From Agrobacterium salinitolerans (GTDB lineage Bacteria; Pseudomonadota; Alphaproteobacteria; Rhizobiales; Rhizobiaceae): DNA of 58,862 nt. Location: assembly GCF_002008225.1 (NCBI RefSeq), contig NZ_MRDH01000010.1:1-58862 (forward strand), written 5' to 3'. Positions 36,164-45,120 of the stretch are shown here, piece after piece (position 1 is the first letter of the stretch; each line of letters opens with the position of its first letter). The translations under genes and the position numbers were made by a program. The notes under the pieces were generated by a model that was not told the origin of the DNA, did no database searches, and was given only the letters and a program-made list of their open reading frames with translations.

Positions 36164-36292
36164 GCACCGGTCAACGGCGATCGGGGCGAGCAGGGCGCGG
36201 CATAGGCGCTTTCAAAGACATAGACGTCGCAAGGTTTTGCTGCCCGGAACACCTCCCGTTCCGCAGGCGCAAACACCGAGCGGCGTTTTTTT
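36164..36292 (+). promoter_or_regulatory. NasT-responsive antitermination leader (candidate)
   Basis: A hairpin of CCGGTC (36167-36172) and GATCGG (36179-36184), extended by two outer pairs, has the hexaloop AACGGC with A at position 1 and G at position 4, the ANTAR signature. A second, weaker GAC-ATAGAC-GTC (36217-36228) again has A1 and G4. An AAACACC-GAGC-GGCGTTT stem with a T run follows at 36271-36292. This layout fits NasT-controlled attenuation; the 33-nt distance between the hexaloops is longer than usual. Confidence 0.65.
36271..36292 (+). terminator. Leader terminator before nrtA
   Basis: AAACACC (36271-36277) pairs with GGCGTTT (36282-36288) with one mismatch around a GAGC loop, followed by a T run to 36292. 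It lies between the sigma-54 promoter and nrtA, where termination would be relieved by NasT. Confidence 0.65.
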
Positions 36293-36352
36293 ATTTTCAG
36301 GTTTTTTCGCAAGCGAAAACGTCACCCGCAAAGGTGGCCTAATAAGGGGAAC

Positions 36353-37651
36353 ATGCGAATGAAAGAGATAGTCTCCGGCGCTGTCAGCCGCCGCACGATA
36401 TTGAAGACGACAGCCGCCGTCGCCCTCGTCAGCGCCGTGCGCGCGGCCTTTCCTTCCGGTGCTTTCGCAGCCACCGCTGAGCCCGAGGTGAAAGGCGCGA
36501 AAATAGGGTTCATCGCGCTGACCGATGCCGCCCCGCTCATCGTTGCGGCAGAAAAGGGCCTCTTCGCCAAACACGGCATGCCGGATGTCGAGGTTCTGAA
36601 ACAGGCCTCCTGGGGTGCGACGCGCGACAATCTCGTGCTCGGCGGCGCATCGAACGGCATTGACGGCGCGCATATCCTGACACCCATGCCCTATCTCATG
36701 CATACCGGCAGGGTGACCCAGAATAATGTGCCGGTGCCGATGGCCATCCTCGCCCGCCTCAACCTCGACAGCCAGGGCATTTCCGCCGCCAGGGAATATG
36801 CCGAAACCGGCGTTCAACTGGATGCTTCCAAGTTAAAGGCGGCTTTTGAGAAAAAGAAGGCCGAGGGCAAGGAAATCAAGGCCGCCATGACCTTCCCCGG
36901 CGGCACGCATGATCTGTGGCTTCGCTATTGGCTTGCCGCCGGCGGCATCGACCCGGACAAGGACGTCTCCACCATTGTCGTTCCGCCGCCGCAGATGGTC
37001 GCCAATATGAAGGTCGGCAATATGGACGTCTTCTGTGTGGGCGAACCCTGGAACGAGCAGCTCGTCAATCAGGGCATCGGTTTCACCGCCTGTACCACCG
37101 GCGAACTCTGGAAGGGCCATCCGGAAAAGGCGCTCGGCATGCGCGCCGACTGGGTGGAAAAGAACCCTAACGCCACCAAGGCGCTGCTGATGGCCGTCAT
37201 GGAGGCGCAGCAATGGTGCGATGAAATGGCGAACAAGGAGGAAATGTCCGCCATCCTCGGCAAACGCCAATGGTTTAACGTGCCACCGAAGGACGTTCTC
37301 GGTCGCCTCAAGGGCAATATCAATTACGGCAACGGCCGCGTGCTCGAAAATACCGGCCTGCAGATGAAGTTCTGGCAGGACCACACCTCCTATCCCTTCC
37401 GCAGCCATGACAGCTGGTTCATCGCGGAGAACATCCGCTGGGGCAAATTCGCGCCCGATACGGATGTGAAGGCGCTGGTCGCGAAGGTCAACCGCGAGGA
37501 TATCTGGCGCGAGGCGGCCAAGGATCTCGGCGTTGCCGATCTTCCCGCCTCCACCTCGCGCGGCAAGGAAACCTTCTTCGACGGCAAGGTCTTCGATCCT
37601 GAAAACCCGTCGGCCTATCTCGAAAGCCTGTCCATCAAGGCGGCCTCCTGA
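36353..37651 (+). CDS. nrtA: Nitrate ABC transporter, substrate-binding protein NrtA
   Basis: 432 residues. A twin-arginine signal (SRRTILK at about 12-18, hydrophobic stretch, AFAA cleavage region) directs export. The rest is a nitrate-binding protein of the NrtA/CmpA family with IGFIALTDAAPLIVAAEKGLF, ASWGATRDNLVLG, HDLWLRYWLAAGGIDPDKDV and VGEPWN. It captures nitrate in the periplasm for NrtB and NrtC. ATG 36353 or 36359 can be the start; GGGGA spacing slightly favours the second. First gene of the assimilation operon. Confidence 0.95.
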   Translation: MRMKEIVSGAVSRRTILKTTAAVALVSAVRAAFPSGAFAATAEPEVKGAKIGFIALTDAAPLIVAAEKGLFAKHGMPDVEVLKQASWGATRDNLVLGGASNGIDGAHILTPMPYLMHTGRVTQNNVPVPMAILARLNLDSQGISAAREYAETGVQLDASKLKAAFEKKKAEGKEIKAAMTFPGGTHDLWLRYWLAAGGIDPDKDVSTIVVPPPQMVANMKVGNMDVFCVGEPWNEQLVNQGIGFTACTTGELWKGHPEKALGMRADWVEKNPNATKALLMAVMEAQQWCDEMANKEEMSAILGKRQWFNVPPKDVLGRLKGNINYGNGRVLENTGLQMKFWQDHTSYPFRSHDSWFIAENIRWGKFAPDTDVKALVAKVNREDIWREAAKDLGVADLPASTSRGKETFFDGKVFDPENPSAYLESLSIKAAS

Positions 37652-37672
37652 GGAGGAGAGCCGGGTGCCGCT

Positions 37673-37724
37673 CCTCATCCGCCAGCAGTGCCACCCAACC
37701 GGCGCCGCTGAAGACCGGATGAGG
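37673..37724 (+). repeat. Intercistronic hairpin between nrtA and nrtB
   Basis: CCTCATCCG (37673-37681) and CGGATGAGG (37716-37724) are perfect 9-bp inverted arms in the 113-bp gap. It could stabilise the nrtA part of the message so that the binding protein is made in excess. Confidence 0.6.
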
Positions 37725-37764
37725 GGCGAGCCCAGACCGCAACCGAAATCAAGAGGGAACGCCC

Positions 37765-38658
37765 ATGTCCGCATTGGCCCGTAAATTCAACGAAGAGCCG
37801 CATCAGCCGGTAGCGCAGAAGGCAAATATCGTGTCGCTTGCGCCGAAACAGTCACCGCGCATCGATCTGCGCAAATGGAGTGCGGCGGCGGCCCGCAACA
37901 CCATACCGCCATTCCTCGTACTCGCCATTCTGCTCGGTGTCTGGCAGCTTCTCTGTTCCGCGCCGGGCGCATCGCTGCCGCCGCCAAGCCAGGTCTTCGA
38001 GGAAAGCTACGATCTCATCGTATCGCCGTTCTTCGAGAACGGATCGCAGGATATCGGCCTTGGCTGGCGTGTGCTGGTATCGCTGGAGCGCGTGGCTTAC
38101 GGTTTCGGCCTTGCGGCGATCGCCGGCATCATTCTCGGTGCCGTTATCGGCCAGTCGGTCTGGGCCATGCGTGGTCTCGACCCGATCTTTCAGGTGCTGC
38201 GCACCGTGCCGCCGCTTGCCTGGCTGCCGCTGTCGCTGGCCGCTTTTCAGGACAGCAACCCATCGGCCATTTTCGTGATCTTCATCACCTCCATCTGGCC
38301 TGTCATCATCAACACGGCGGTCGGCGTGCGCAACATTCCGCAGGACTACCGCAACGTGGCGCAGGTGCTGCGGCTCAACCAGCTGGAATTTTTCTTCAAG
38401 ATCATGCTGCCTTCGGCGGCGCCCTATATCTTCACCGGCCTGCGTATCGGCATCGGCCTTTCCTGGCTCGCCATCGTTGCGGCTGAAATGCTGACCGGCG
38501 GCGTCGGCATCGGTTTCTTCATCTGGGATGCGTGGAACTCCTCGCGCCTGCCCGACATCATCGTGGCGCTGGCTTACATCGGCGTTGTCGGCTTCATGCT
38601 CGACAAGCTGGTGGCTGCTCTCGGCAAGGTCATCACCCGCGGCGCTGCGGCTAATTGA
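37765..38658 (+). CDS. nrtB: Nitrate ABC transporter, permease NrtB
   Basis: 297-residue inner-membrane permease of the NrtB/SsuC type, with about six membrane segments. The EAA loop region is AQVLRLNQLEFFFKIMLPSAAPYIFTGLRIGIGLSW. It forms the channel for nitrate with NrtA and the ATPase NrtC. An AGAGGGAA site precedes the ATG. It lies between nrtA and the ATPase gene in the nas operon. Confidence 0.95.
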   Translation: MSALARKFNEEPHQPVAQKANIVSLAPKQSPRIDLRKWSAAAARNTIPPFLVLAILLGVWQLLCSAPGASLPPPSQVFEESYDLIVSPFFENGSQDIGLGWRVLVSLERVAYGFGLAAIAGIILGAVIGQSVWAMRGLDPIFQVLRTVPPLAWLPLSLAAFQDSNPSAIFVIFITSIWPVIINTAVGVRNIPQDYRNVAQVLRLNQLEFFFKIMLPSAAPYIFTGLRIGIGLSWLAIVAAEMLTGGVGIGFFIWDAWNSSRLPDIIVALAYIGVVGFMLDKLVAALGKVITRGAAAN

Positions 38659-38671
38659 GAGGGCCAAAATT

Positions 38672-39469
38672 ATGAATGTTTATCTGAAGCTCGATCACAT
38701 CGACAAATATTTCGACAAGGGCGGCGCACGCGCCGAGGTGTTGAAAGGCATCAACCTCACCATCGGCAGAGGCGAATTCGTCTCGGTCATCGGCCATTCC
38801 GGCTGTGGCAAGTCCACCATGCTGAACCTCATCGCCGGGCTGACAAAAGTCTCCGCCGGTGCGGTGCTTCTCGAAAACCGGGAGGTCAACGAGCCCGGTC
38901 CGGAACGCGCTGTCGTGTTCCAGAACCACAGCCTGCTGCCGTGGCTTTCGGTCTATGAAAACGTCAATCTCGCCGTGGAGAAAGTGTTCCGCAACACCAA
39001 GACACGGGCCGAGCGGCACGACTGGGTCATGCGCAATCTCGATCTCGTGCAGATGGCCCACGCAAAAGACAAGAAACCGTCTGAAATTTCCGGCGGCATG
39101 AAGCAGCGCGTCGGCATCGCACGGGCGCTCGCCATGGAGCCGAAAATCCTGCTGCTGGACGAGCCTTTCGGAGCGCTCGACGCGCTGACCCGCGCCCATC
39201 TTCAAGACGCGGTGATGGAAATCCACGCCCGGCTCGGCAACACCATGGTCATGATCACCCATGATGTCGACGAGGCGGTGCTGCTCTCCGACCGTATCGT
39301 GATGATGACCAACGGTCCCGCCGCCCATATCGGCGAAGTGCTGGACGTGCCGCTGGCACGCCCGCGCAACCGCATCGAGCTCGCCTCCGACAAGACCTAT
39401 CTCAAATGCCGCGAGGCCGTGCTGAAATTCCTTTACGAACGTCACCGCTTCATCGAAGCTGCGGAGTAA
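38672..39469 (+). CDS. nrtC: Nitrate ABC transporter, ATPase
   Basis: 265-residue ABC ATPase. Walker A GHSGCGKST near 46-54, signature ISGGMKQRVGIARA, Walker B LLLDEPFGALD, and H-loop MITHDVDEA. It energises nitrate uptake through NrtB. Unlike cyanobacterial NrtC it has no C-terminal NrtA-like domain, so it corresponds to NrtD/NasD in size; the symbol is by operon position. It starts 13 bp after nrtB with ATG 38672. Confidence 0.94.
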   Translation: MNVYLKLDHIDKYFDKGGARAEVLKGINLTIGRGEFVSVIGHSGCGKSTMLNLIAGLTKVSAGAVLLENREVNEPGPERAVVFQNHSLLPWLSVYENVNLAVEKVFRNTKTRAERHDWVMRNLDLVQMAHAKDKKPSEISGGMKQRVGIARALAMEPKILLLDEPFGALDALTRAHLQDAVMEIHARLGNTMVMITHDVDEAVLLSDRIVMMTNGPAAHIGEVLDVPLARPRNRIELASDKTYLKCREAVLKFLYERHRFIEAAE

Positions 39470-39474
39470 CGACC

Positions 39475-41922
39475 ATGACGCAAAAACTCGTCATCATCGG
39501 CAATGGCATGGCGCCGGGGCGCATGCTGGAGAACCTGTTCGAGACCACTCCCGGCCTCTACGACGTCACCATTTTCAACGCCGAGCCGCGCGTCAATTAC
39601 GACCGCATTATGCTCTCGCCGGTGCTCTCAGGCGAAAAGAGCTATGAAGACATCGTCATTCATAATGACGAATGGTACGCCGCCAATAATGTCACGCTGC
39701 ACAAGGGCGCGAAGGTCACCGGCATCGACCGCGACAGAAAGACCGTGACCAGCGAAAACGGCATCACGGTTTCCTACGACAAGCTGGTGATCGCCACCGG
39801 CTCTCTGCCCTTCATCATTCCCGTTCCCGGCCATCAGCTGCCGGGCGTGCTCGCTTATCGCGATCTCGACGATGTGACCAGGATGCTCGAAATCGCCGAG
39901 GGGAAAGGCCGCGCCATCGTCATCGGCGCCGGTCTTCTCGGGCTGGAAGCGGCCTATGGCCTCAAGCGTCAGGGCATGGATGTCACCGTCATCCACCTGA
40001 TGCCGACGATCATGGAGCGCCAGCTCGATCCGGCAGCGGCCTATCTTCTGGAAAAGGCGCTCAATGAGCGCGGCATCGAGATCGTCACCAAGGCCAATAC
40101 CAAATGCATTCTTGGTGAGGAAAAGGTCGAAGGCATTGAGCTGGAAGACGGCCGTGTGATTAAAGGCGACATGGTGGTGATGGCGGTCGGCATCCGCCCC
40201 GCCTCCGGTCTTGCCAAGGAATCCGGCATCGCCGTCAATCGCGGCATCGTCGTGGATGACGGCATGATGACGTCGGATGCCTCGATCTACGCGCTCGGCG
40301 AATGCGCCGAACATCGCGGCATCTGCTACGGGCTGGTTGCGCCGCTTTACGAATCGGCGCGGGTGCTGGCCGACCGGCTTCGCGGCGGTTCGGCCGAATA
40401 TCACGGCTCCGTCACCAATACGAAGCTGAAGGTCACCGGCATCAACCTGTTTTCCGCCGGCGATTTCGCCGAAGGTGACGACCGCGAGGAAATCGTGCTG
40501 CGCGATGCCACGGCCGGTGTCTACAAGCGCCTGATCCTCAAGGACAACCGCATCATCGGCGCGGTTCTTTACGGCGAGACGGCGGACGGATCATGGTTCT
40601 TCGACCTGATGAAGAAATCCACCGACATTTCCGCCATGCGCGAAACCCTGATCTTCGGCCAGGCCTATCAGGGAGGGTCGCCGCTGGACCCTATGGCGGC
40701 CGTTGCAGCCTTGCCGGATGATGCGGAAATCTGCGGCTGCAACGGCGTGTGCAAGGGCAAGATCACCACGGCCATCACCTCCAAGGGGCTGACATCGCTC
40801 GACGATGTGCGCGCCCACACCAAGGCGTCCGCCTCCTGCGGCAATTGCACCGGCCTAGTCGAGCAGCTGATGACGCTGACGCTCGGCGACAGCTACAACC
40901 CCGCCGCCGTGCAGCCCATGTGCAAATGCACGGATCTCGGCCATGACGATGTGCGCCGGCTCATTAAGGCCAAGGGTCTGAAGACCATTCCCGCAGTGAT
41001 GCAGGAACTGGAATGGAAGACCTCCTGCGGCTGCGCCAAGTGCCGGCCGGCGCTTAATTATTACCTCGTCTGCGACTTCCCGGACGAATATGCCGATGAT
41101 TACCAGTCGCGCTACATCAATGAGCGCGTTCACGCCAATATCCAGAAGGACGGCACCTATTCCGTCGTGCCGCGCATGTGGGGCGGCGTCACCTCCTCCT
41201 CCGAGCTTAGGGCGATTGCCGATGTGGTCGACAAGTTCGATATCCCTATGGTGAAGGTAACGGGCGGCCAGCGTATCGACCTGCTCGGCATCGAGAAGGA
41301 GGATCTGCCCGCCGTCTGGGCTGATCTCGGCAAGGCAGGCTTCATTTCCGGTCAGGCCTACGCCAAGGGCTTGCGCACGGTAAAAACCTGTGTCGGTCAG
41401 CAATGGTGCCGTTTCGGCACGCAGGATTCGACCGGGCTCGGCATCCGCATCGAAAAATTCATGTGGGGCTCGTGGACGCCCGCCAAGCTGAAGCTTGCCG
41501 TTTCCGGCTGTCCGCGCAACTGCGCGGAGGCCACCTGCAAGGATATCGGCGTCATCTGCGTCGATTCCGGTTTTGAAATCCACTTCGCCGGTGCTGCGGG
41601 TCTCGATATCAAGGGCACGGAAGTTCTGGGTCTCGTCCATACCGAGGACGAGGCGCTGGAACATATCGTCGCACTGACGCAGATGTATCGCGAACAGGCG
41701 CGCTATCTCGAGCGTATCTACAAATGGGCCAAGCGCATCGGTTACGACGAGGTGCGCCGCCAAATCATGGAGGATGCTGACAAGCGCCGGGCCTATTTCG
41801 AGCGCTTCGTCTTCAGTCAGCAATTCGCGCAGGTCGATCCCTGGTCGGAGCGTGTCTCCGGCCGCGACAAGCATGAGTTCAGGCCCATGGCGGCGATCGG
41901 TTTCAGCGAGGCGGCGGAGTGA
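39475..41922 (+). CDS. nirB: NAD(P)H nitrite reductase, large subunit
   Basis: 815 residues. An N-terminal FAD/NAD(P) disulfide-reductase-like module (about 1-320: KLVIIGNGMAPGRMLE, VIGAGLLGLEAAYGL) is followed by BFD-type [2Fe-2S] segments (CGCNGVCKG, CGNCTGLV, CGCAKCRPAL). The C-terminal sirohaem/[4Fe-4S] reductase domain has TCVGQQWCRFGTQDS and SGCPRNCAEATCKDIGV. It reduces nitrite to ammonium in six electrons with NirD. ATG 39475 lies 5 bp after the ATPase stop. CysG, encoded three genes on, makes its sirohaem. Confidence 0.97.
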   Translation: MTQKLVIIGNGMAPGRMLENLFETTPGLYDVTIFNAEPRVNYDRIMLSPVLSGEKSYEDIVIHNDEWYAANNVTLHKGAKVTGIDRDRKTVTSENGITVSYDKLVIATGSLPFIIPVPGHQLPGVLAYRDLDDVTRMLEIAEGKGRAIVIGAGLLGLEAAYGLKRQGMDVTVIHLMPTIMERQLDPAAAYLLEKALNERGIEIVTKANTKCILGEEKVEGIELEDGRVIKGDMVVMAVGIRPASGLAKESGIAVNRGIVVDDGMMTSDASIYALGECAEHRGICYGLVAPLYESARVLADRLRGGSAEYHGSVTNTKLKVTGINLFSAGDFAEGDDREEIVLRDATAGVYKRLILKDNRIIGAVLYGETADGSWFFDLMKKSTDISAMRETLIFGQAYQGGSPLDPMAAVAALPDDAEICGCNGVCKGKITTAITSKGLTSLDDVRAHTKASASCGNCTGLVEQLMTLTLGDSYNPAAVQPMCKCTDLGHDDVRRLIKAKGLKTIPAVMQELEWKTSCGCAKCRPALNYYLVCDFPDEYADDYQSRYINERVHANIQKDGTYSVVPRMWGGVTSSSELRAIADVVDKFDIPMVKVTGGQRIDLLGIEKEDLPAVWADLGKAGFISGQAYAKGLRTVKTCVGQQWCRFGTQDSTGLGIRIEKFMWGSWTPAKLKLAVSGCPRNCAEATCKDIGVICVDSGFEIHFAGAAGLDIKGTEVLGLVHTEDEALEHIVALTQMYREQARYLERIYKWAKRIGYDEVRRQIMEDADKRRAYFERFVFSQQFAQVDPWSERVSGRDKHEFRPMAAIGFSEAAE

Positions 41923-41927
41923 GAACG

Positions 41928-42263
41928 ATGGACAGCAACTGGATCGATATTGGCGATATCTCCGACATCCCGCTGCGCGGCGCGCGGTGCGTGAAGACAC
42001 CGATGGGCAAGATCGCCGTGTTCCGCACGGCGGAAAATCAGGTCTTCGCGATCGAGGATCATTGCCCGCACAAGGGCGGGCCGCTCTCCCAGGGCATCGT
42101 GCACGGGGCTTCGGTGACGTGTCCGCTGCACAATTGGGTGATTTCGCTGGAAACCGGCAAGGCGTTGGGGGCGGATGAAGGGGAGGTACGGACGATTCCG
42201 GTGCGTAATCTGGATGGGCGGCTTTCTATTGCGCTTGAGACCCTGATGATCGCGGCGGAGTGA
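41928..42263 (+). CDS. nirD: Nitrite reductase small subunit (Rieske-like)
   Basis: 111-residue Rieske-type [2Fe-2S] protein. CPHKGG and CPLHNW give the two Cys-X-His ligand pairs. It partners NirB in the NADH-dependent nitrite reductase. ATG 41928 is 5 bp after nirB; a GTG at 41919 overlapping the nirB stop is possible but less likely. Confidence 0.94.
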   Translation: MDSNWIDIGDISDIPLRGARCVKTPMGKIAVFRTAENQVFAIEDHCPHKGGPLSQGIVHGASVTCPLHNWVISLETGKALGADEGEVRTIPVRNLDGRLSIALETLMIAAE

Positions 42264-42288
42264 CTTGCGATGGCGGCGAAGATACCCC

Positions 42289-42438
42289 CCTCTGTCCTGC
42301 CGGACATCTCCCCTTCAAGGGGGGAGAGCCGCACAAACTTCGCTCTACATTTTGCGTCACCGACCGTAGAGATCAAGCGGAAAGCCCGCAGCTTGTCCAT
42401 CTCCCCCCTTGTGAGGGAGATGTCCGGCAGGACAGAGG
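42289..42438. repeat. Large inverted repeat between nirD and nasA
   Basis: Perfect 24-bp arms at 42289-42312 and 42415-42438 (core TGTCCTGCCGGACATCTCC) enclose 102 bp. Each arm is followed inward by C- and G-rich tracts that can fold alone (for example CTCCCC-TTCA-aGGGGGGAG). It is a mobile-looking palindromic intergenic element of the kind widespread in Agrobacterium, here inserted within the nas operon. Confidence 0.85.
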
Positions 42439-42471
42439 CGGGTAAACACCACGCACTGAGAGGGCGAAACC

Positions 42472-45120
42472 ATGCCCGTTGAAACCAAAACCACCTGTCC
42501 CTATTGCGGTGTCGGCTGCGGCGTCATCGCCACCGTTGCCGATGACGGCGTCGTTTCCGTCAAAGGCGATCCGGACCACCCCGCCAATTTCGGTCGCCTG
42601 TGCTCTAAAGGTTCTGCTCTGGCCGAAACCATCGATCTCGACGGCCGCCTGCTTTACCCTGAAATCGCCGGCCGGCGGGCGGCATGGGGCGAGGCGCTCG
42701 ATCTCGTCGCGTCCCGTTTCTCCAAGGCCATTGCCGAGCACGGCCCGGATTCGGTCGCCTTTTACGTCTCCGGCCAATTGCTGACGGAAGATTATTACCT
42801 GGCGAACAAGCTGATGAAGGGTTTCATCGGCTCGGCCAATATCGACACCAATTCAAGGCTCTGCATGTCGTCCTCCGTCGCCGGCCACCGCCGCGCCTTC
42901 GGCGCGGATACGGTGCCGGGCACCTACGAGGATATGGAGCTTGCCGATCTGGTGATCCTCACCGGTTCCAACCTCGCCTGGTGCCATCCCGTTCTTTATC
43001 AAAGGCTGGCGGCGGCGAAGGCGGCGCGGCCGGGGATGAAGGTCGTCGTCATCGATCCGCGCCGGACGATGAGCGCCGATATTGCCGATATGCACCTTGC
43101 CATCCGCCCCGATGGGGATGTGGCGCTGTTTACCGGCCTGCTGGCGCGTCTTTCCGACAGTTCGGCCATCGATCGCGCTTACGTGCAAAACCATACGGTC
43201 GGCTTCGATGCCGCCATGCAGGCTGCAAGTGAGCATAGCTTGCCGGAAATTGCCGAGGCCACCGGGCTGACCATCGCCGAACTGATATCCTTTTACGAAG
43301 TGTTCGAACGCACGGAAAAAACCGTCACCTGCTACAGCCAGGGCGTCAACCAGTCTGAAAGCGGCACCGACAAGGTCAACGCCATCATCAATTGCCATCT
43401 CGCCACCGGCCGCATCGGCCGGCCGGGCATGGGGCCACTTTCGCTGACCGGCCAGCCGAACGCCATGGGCGGGCGAGAGGTGGGCGGGCTTGCCAATATG
43501 CTGGCCGCCCATATGGCTATCGAAAGCGCCGAGGATCGCGGCCGTGTCCAGCGCTTCTGGGGATCGCCCGTCATCGCGCAAAAGCCCGGCCTGAAGGCGG
43601 TGGACATGTTCCGGGCGGTGGCGGACGGTCGCATCAAGGCGCTGTGGACCATGGCCACGAACCCGGTCGTCTCCATGCCGAATGCCGGTGCCGTCGAGAC
43701 GGCGATAAAGGCCTGTCCTTTTGTCGTCGTCTCCGATGTCATGGCGAGTACCGACACGGCTCGCCATGCGCATGTGCTTCTGCCATCGCTTGGCTGGGGG
43801 GAAAAGGACGGCACCGTCACCAACTCCGAGCGCCGCATTTCTCGCCAGCGCGGCTTTCTGTCTGTGCCTGGCCAAGCCAGGGCCGACTGGTGGCAGATGG
43901 CGGAAGTGGGCCGGCGCATGGGCTTCGGCGCGGCCTTCGCCTATCGCAATCCATCGGAGATTTTTGCCGAACATGCCGCTCTTTCCGGCTTTGAGAATGC
44001 GGGCAATCGCGATTTCGACATCAGCGGTGTGGAACCGAATTCCTACGACGCGATGACGCCGTTTCAATGGCCGAAGGCCGCACCGGGCGATGCCGTCGTC
44101 ACCCGCTTTTTCGCGGATGGACGGTTTTACCATGCCGATGGCAAGGCGCGGTTCATCGCCACCGTCCTGCCGGAGACCGGCAGGACATCGGCGGATTATC
44201 CGCTGACACTGAACACCGGCCGTATCCGCGATCAATGGCACACCATGACCCGCACCGGCAAAAGCGGCCGCCTCACCGCCCATATCGCAGAACCCTTCGC
44301 CGAACTTCACCCGCGCGATGCGCAGGCGCTGGGAATAAAAAGCGCCGATCTGGTGGAGCTGGAAAGTCCTCATGGCAAGGTGTTGCTGCGGGCGCTGATC
44401 AGTGAGAGACAGGCGCGCGGCTCGGTGTTTGCGCCGATGCACTGGAACGACCAGTTCGCCTCGCAGGCGCGCATCGATGTCGTGGTTGCCCCGGTGACGG
44501 ACCCGCATTCCGGTCAGCCCGCCTCGAAAAACATGGGCGTAAGGGCAAGGCGCTTCGAAGCAAAAGCCTATGGTTTCGCCATCTCCCGCATCCGGCCGGA
44601 TGCGCAAGATTGTGCCTATTGGGCCATGGCCAAAGCGGATGGCGGCTATCGCATGGAACTCGCTTTTGCGGAGGAGCCGCAGGACTGGACATTCTGGGCG
44701 CGGCAGGTCTTCGGCATTGAGGCCAGAATCGAGCCCTTGGGTTACAGCGACCGGCACACGGGCGACCTGCGCCTTGCCTTCTTCGACGGCGATATCCTGC
44801 TGGCGGCGCTGTTCATCGCCAGGCAGCCGGTGGCCGTTGCCCGCAATTGGGCGATCTCGCAGTTGACCGAACGCCATGAAGATTTGCGCATGCGTTTTGC
44901 GCTGGTCGCTGGTCGCCCCGGCGCCGGCCGCGCCGATCCGGGCGCAACTGTCTGCTCGTGTTTTAATGTCGGGGTGAATCAGATCACGTCCGCCATTCGT
45001 AATGGTTGCCACAGTGTCGAAGCCATCGGCAAAGCGCTGAATGCCGGAACCAACTGCGGCTCCTGCCGCGCCGAAATCAGGGGGATCATCGATGGATGCC
45101 TTAAGACCGCAGCGGAATGA
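42472..45120 (+). CDS. nasA: Assimilatory nitrate reductase, catalytic subunit
   Basis: 882-residue molybdopterin oxidoreductase. N-terminal [4Fe-4S] motif CPYCGVGCGVI with the fourth Cys in RLCSKGSAL. Molybdopterin domains through about 670 include SRLCMSSSVAGHRRAFG and INCHLATGRIGRPGMGP. The C-terminal BFD [2Fe-2S] domain has CSCFNVGVNQI and GTNCGSCRAEI. It reduces nitrate to nitrite in the cytoplasm. The last 29 bp overlap the cysG frame. The long size comes from the added C-terminal cluster domain, as in other NasA proteins. Confidence 0.97.
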   Translation: MPVETKTTCPYCGVGCGVIATVADDGVVSVKGDPDHPANFGRLCSKGSALAETIDLDGRLLYPEIAGRRAAWGEALDLVASRFSKAIAEHGPDSVAFYVSGQLLTEDYYLANKLMKGFIGSANIDTNSRLCMSSSVAGHRRAFGADTVPGTYEDMELADLVILTGSNLAWCHPVLYQRLAAAKAARPGMKVVVIDPRRTMSADIADMHLAIRPDGDVALFTGLLARLSDSSAIDRAYVQNHTVGFDAAMQAASEHSLPEIAEATGLTIAELISFYEVFERTEKTVTCYSQGVNQSESGTDKVNAIINCHLATGRIGRPGMGPLSLTGQPNAMGGREVGGLANMLAAHMAIESAEDRGRVQRFWGSPVIAQKPGLKAVDMFRAVADGRIKALWTMATNPVVSMPNAGAVETAIKACPFVVVSDVMASTDTARHAHVLLPSLGWGEKDGTVTNSERRISRQRGFLSVPGQARADWWQMAEVGRRMGFGAAFAYRNPSEIFAEHAALSGFENAGNRDFDISGVEPNSYDAMTPFQWPKAAPGDAVVTRFFADGRFYHADGKARFIATVLPETGRTSADYPLTLNTGRIRDQWHTMTRTGKSGRLTAHIAEPFAELHPRDAQALGIKSADLVELESPHGKVLLRALISERQARGSVFAPMHWNDQFASQARIDVVVAPVTDPHSGQPASKNMGVRARRFEAKAYGFAISRIRPDAQDCAYWAMAKADGGYRMELAFAEEPQDWTFWARQVFGIEARIEPLGYSDRHTGDLRLAFFDGDILLAALFIARQPVAVARNWAISQLTERHEDLRMRFALVAGRPGAGRADPGATVCSCFNVGVNQITSAIRNGCHSVEAIGKALNAGTNCGSCRAEIRGIIDGCLKTAAE

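Larger units (their letters stand above)
35980..36352 (+). other. nas operon promoter and leader region
   Basis: 373 bp without a gene. It contains a sigma-54 promoter, an ANTAR-type hairpin and a terminator ahead of nrtA (each listed separately). A further long stem pairs TTTGC and GCC with GGC and GCAAA around CGGAAC/GTTCCG (about 36236-36273) and overlaps the 5' side of the terminator, so the two folds could be exclusive. Confidence 0.7.

Noticed and set aside
36161..36176. GTTTGCACC...GTCAAC resembling a fourth parS site
   Set aside because: The centre is not GC and the sequence belongs to the nas leader hairpin.
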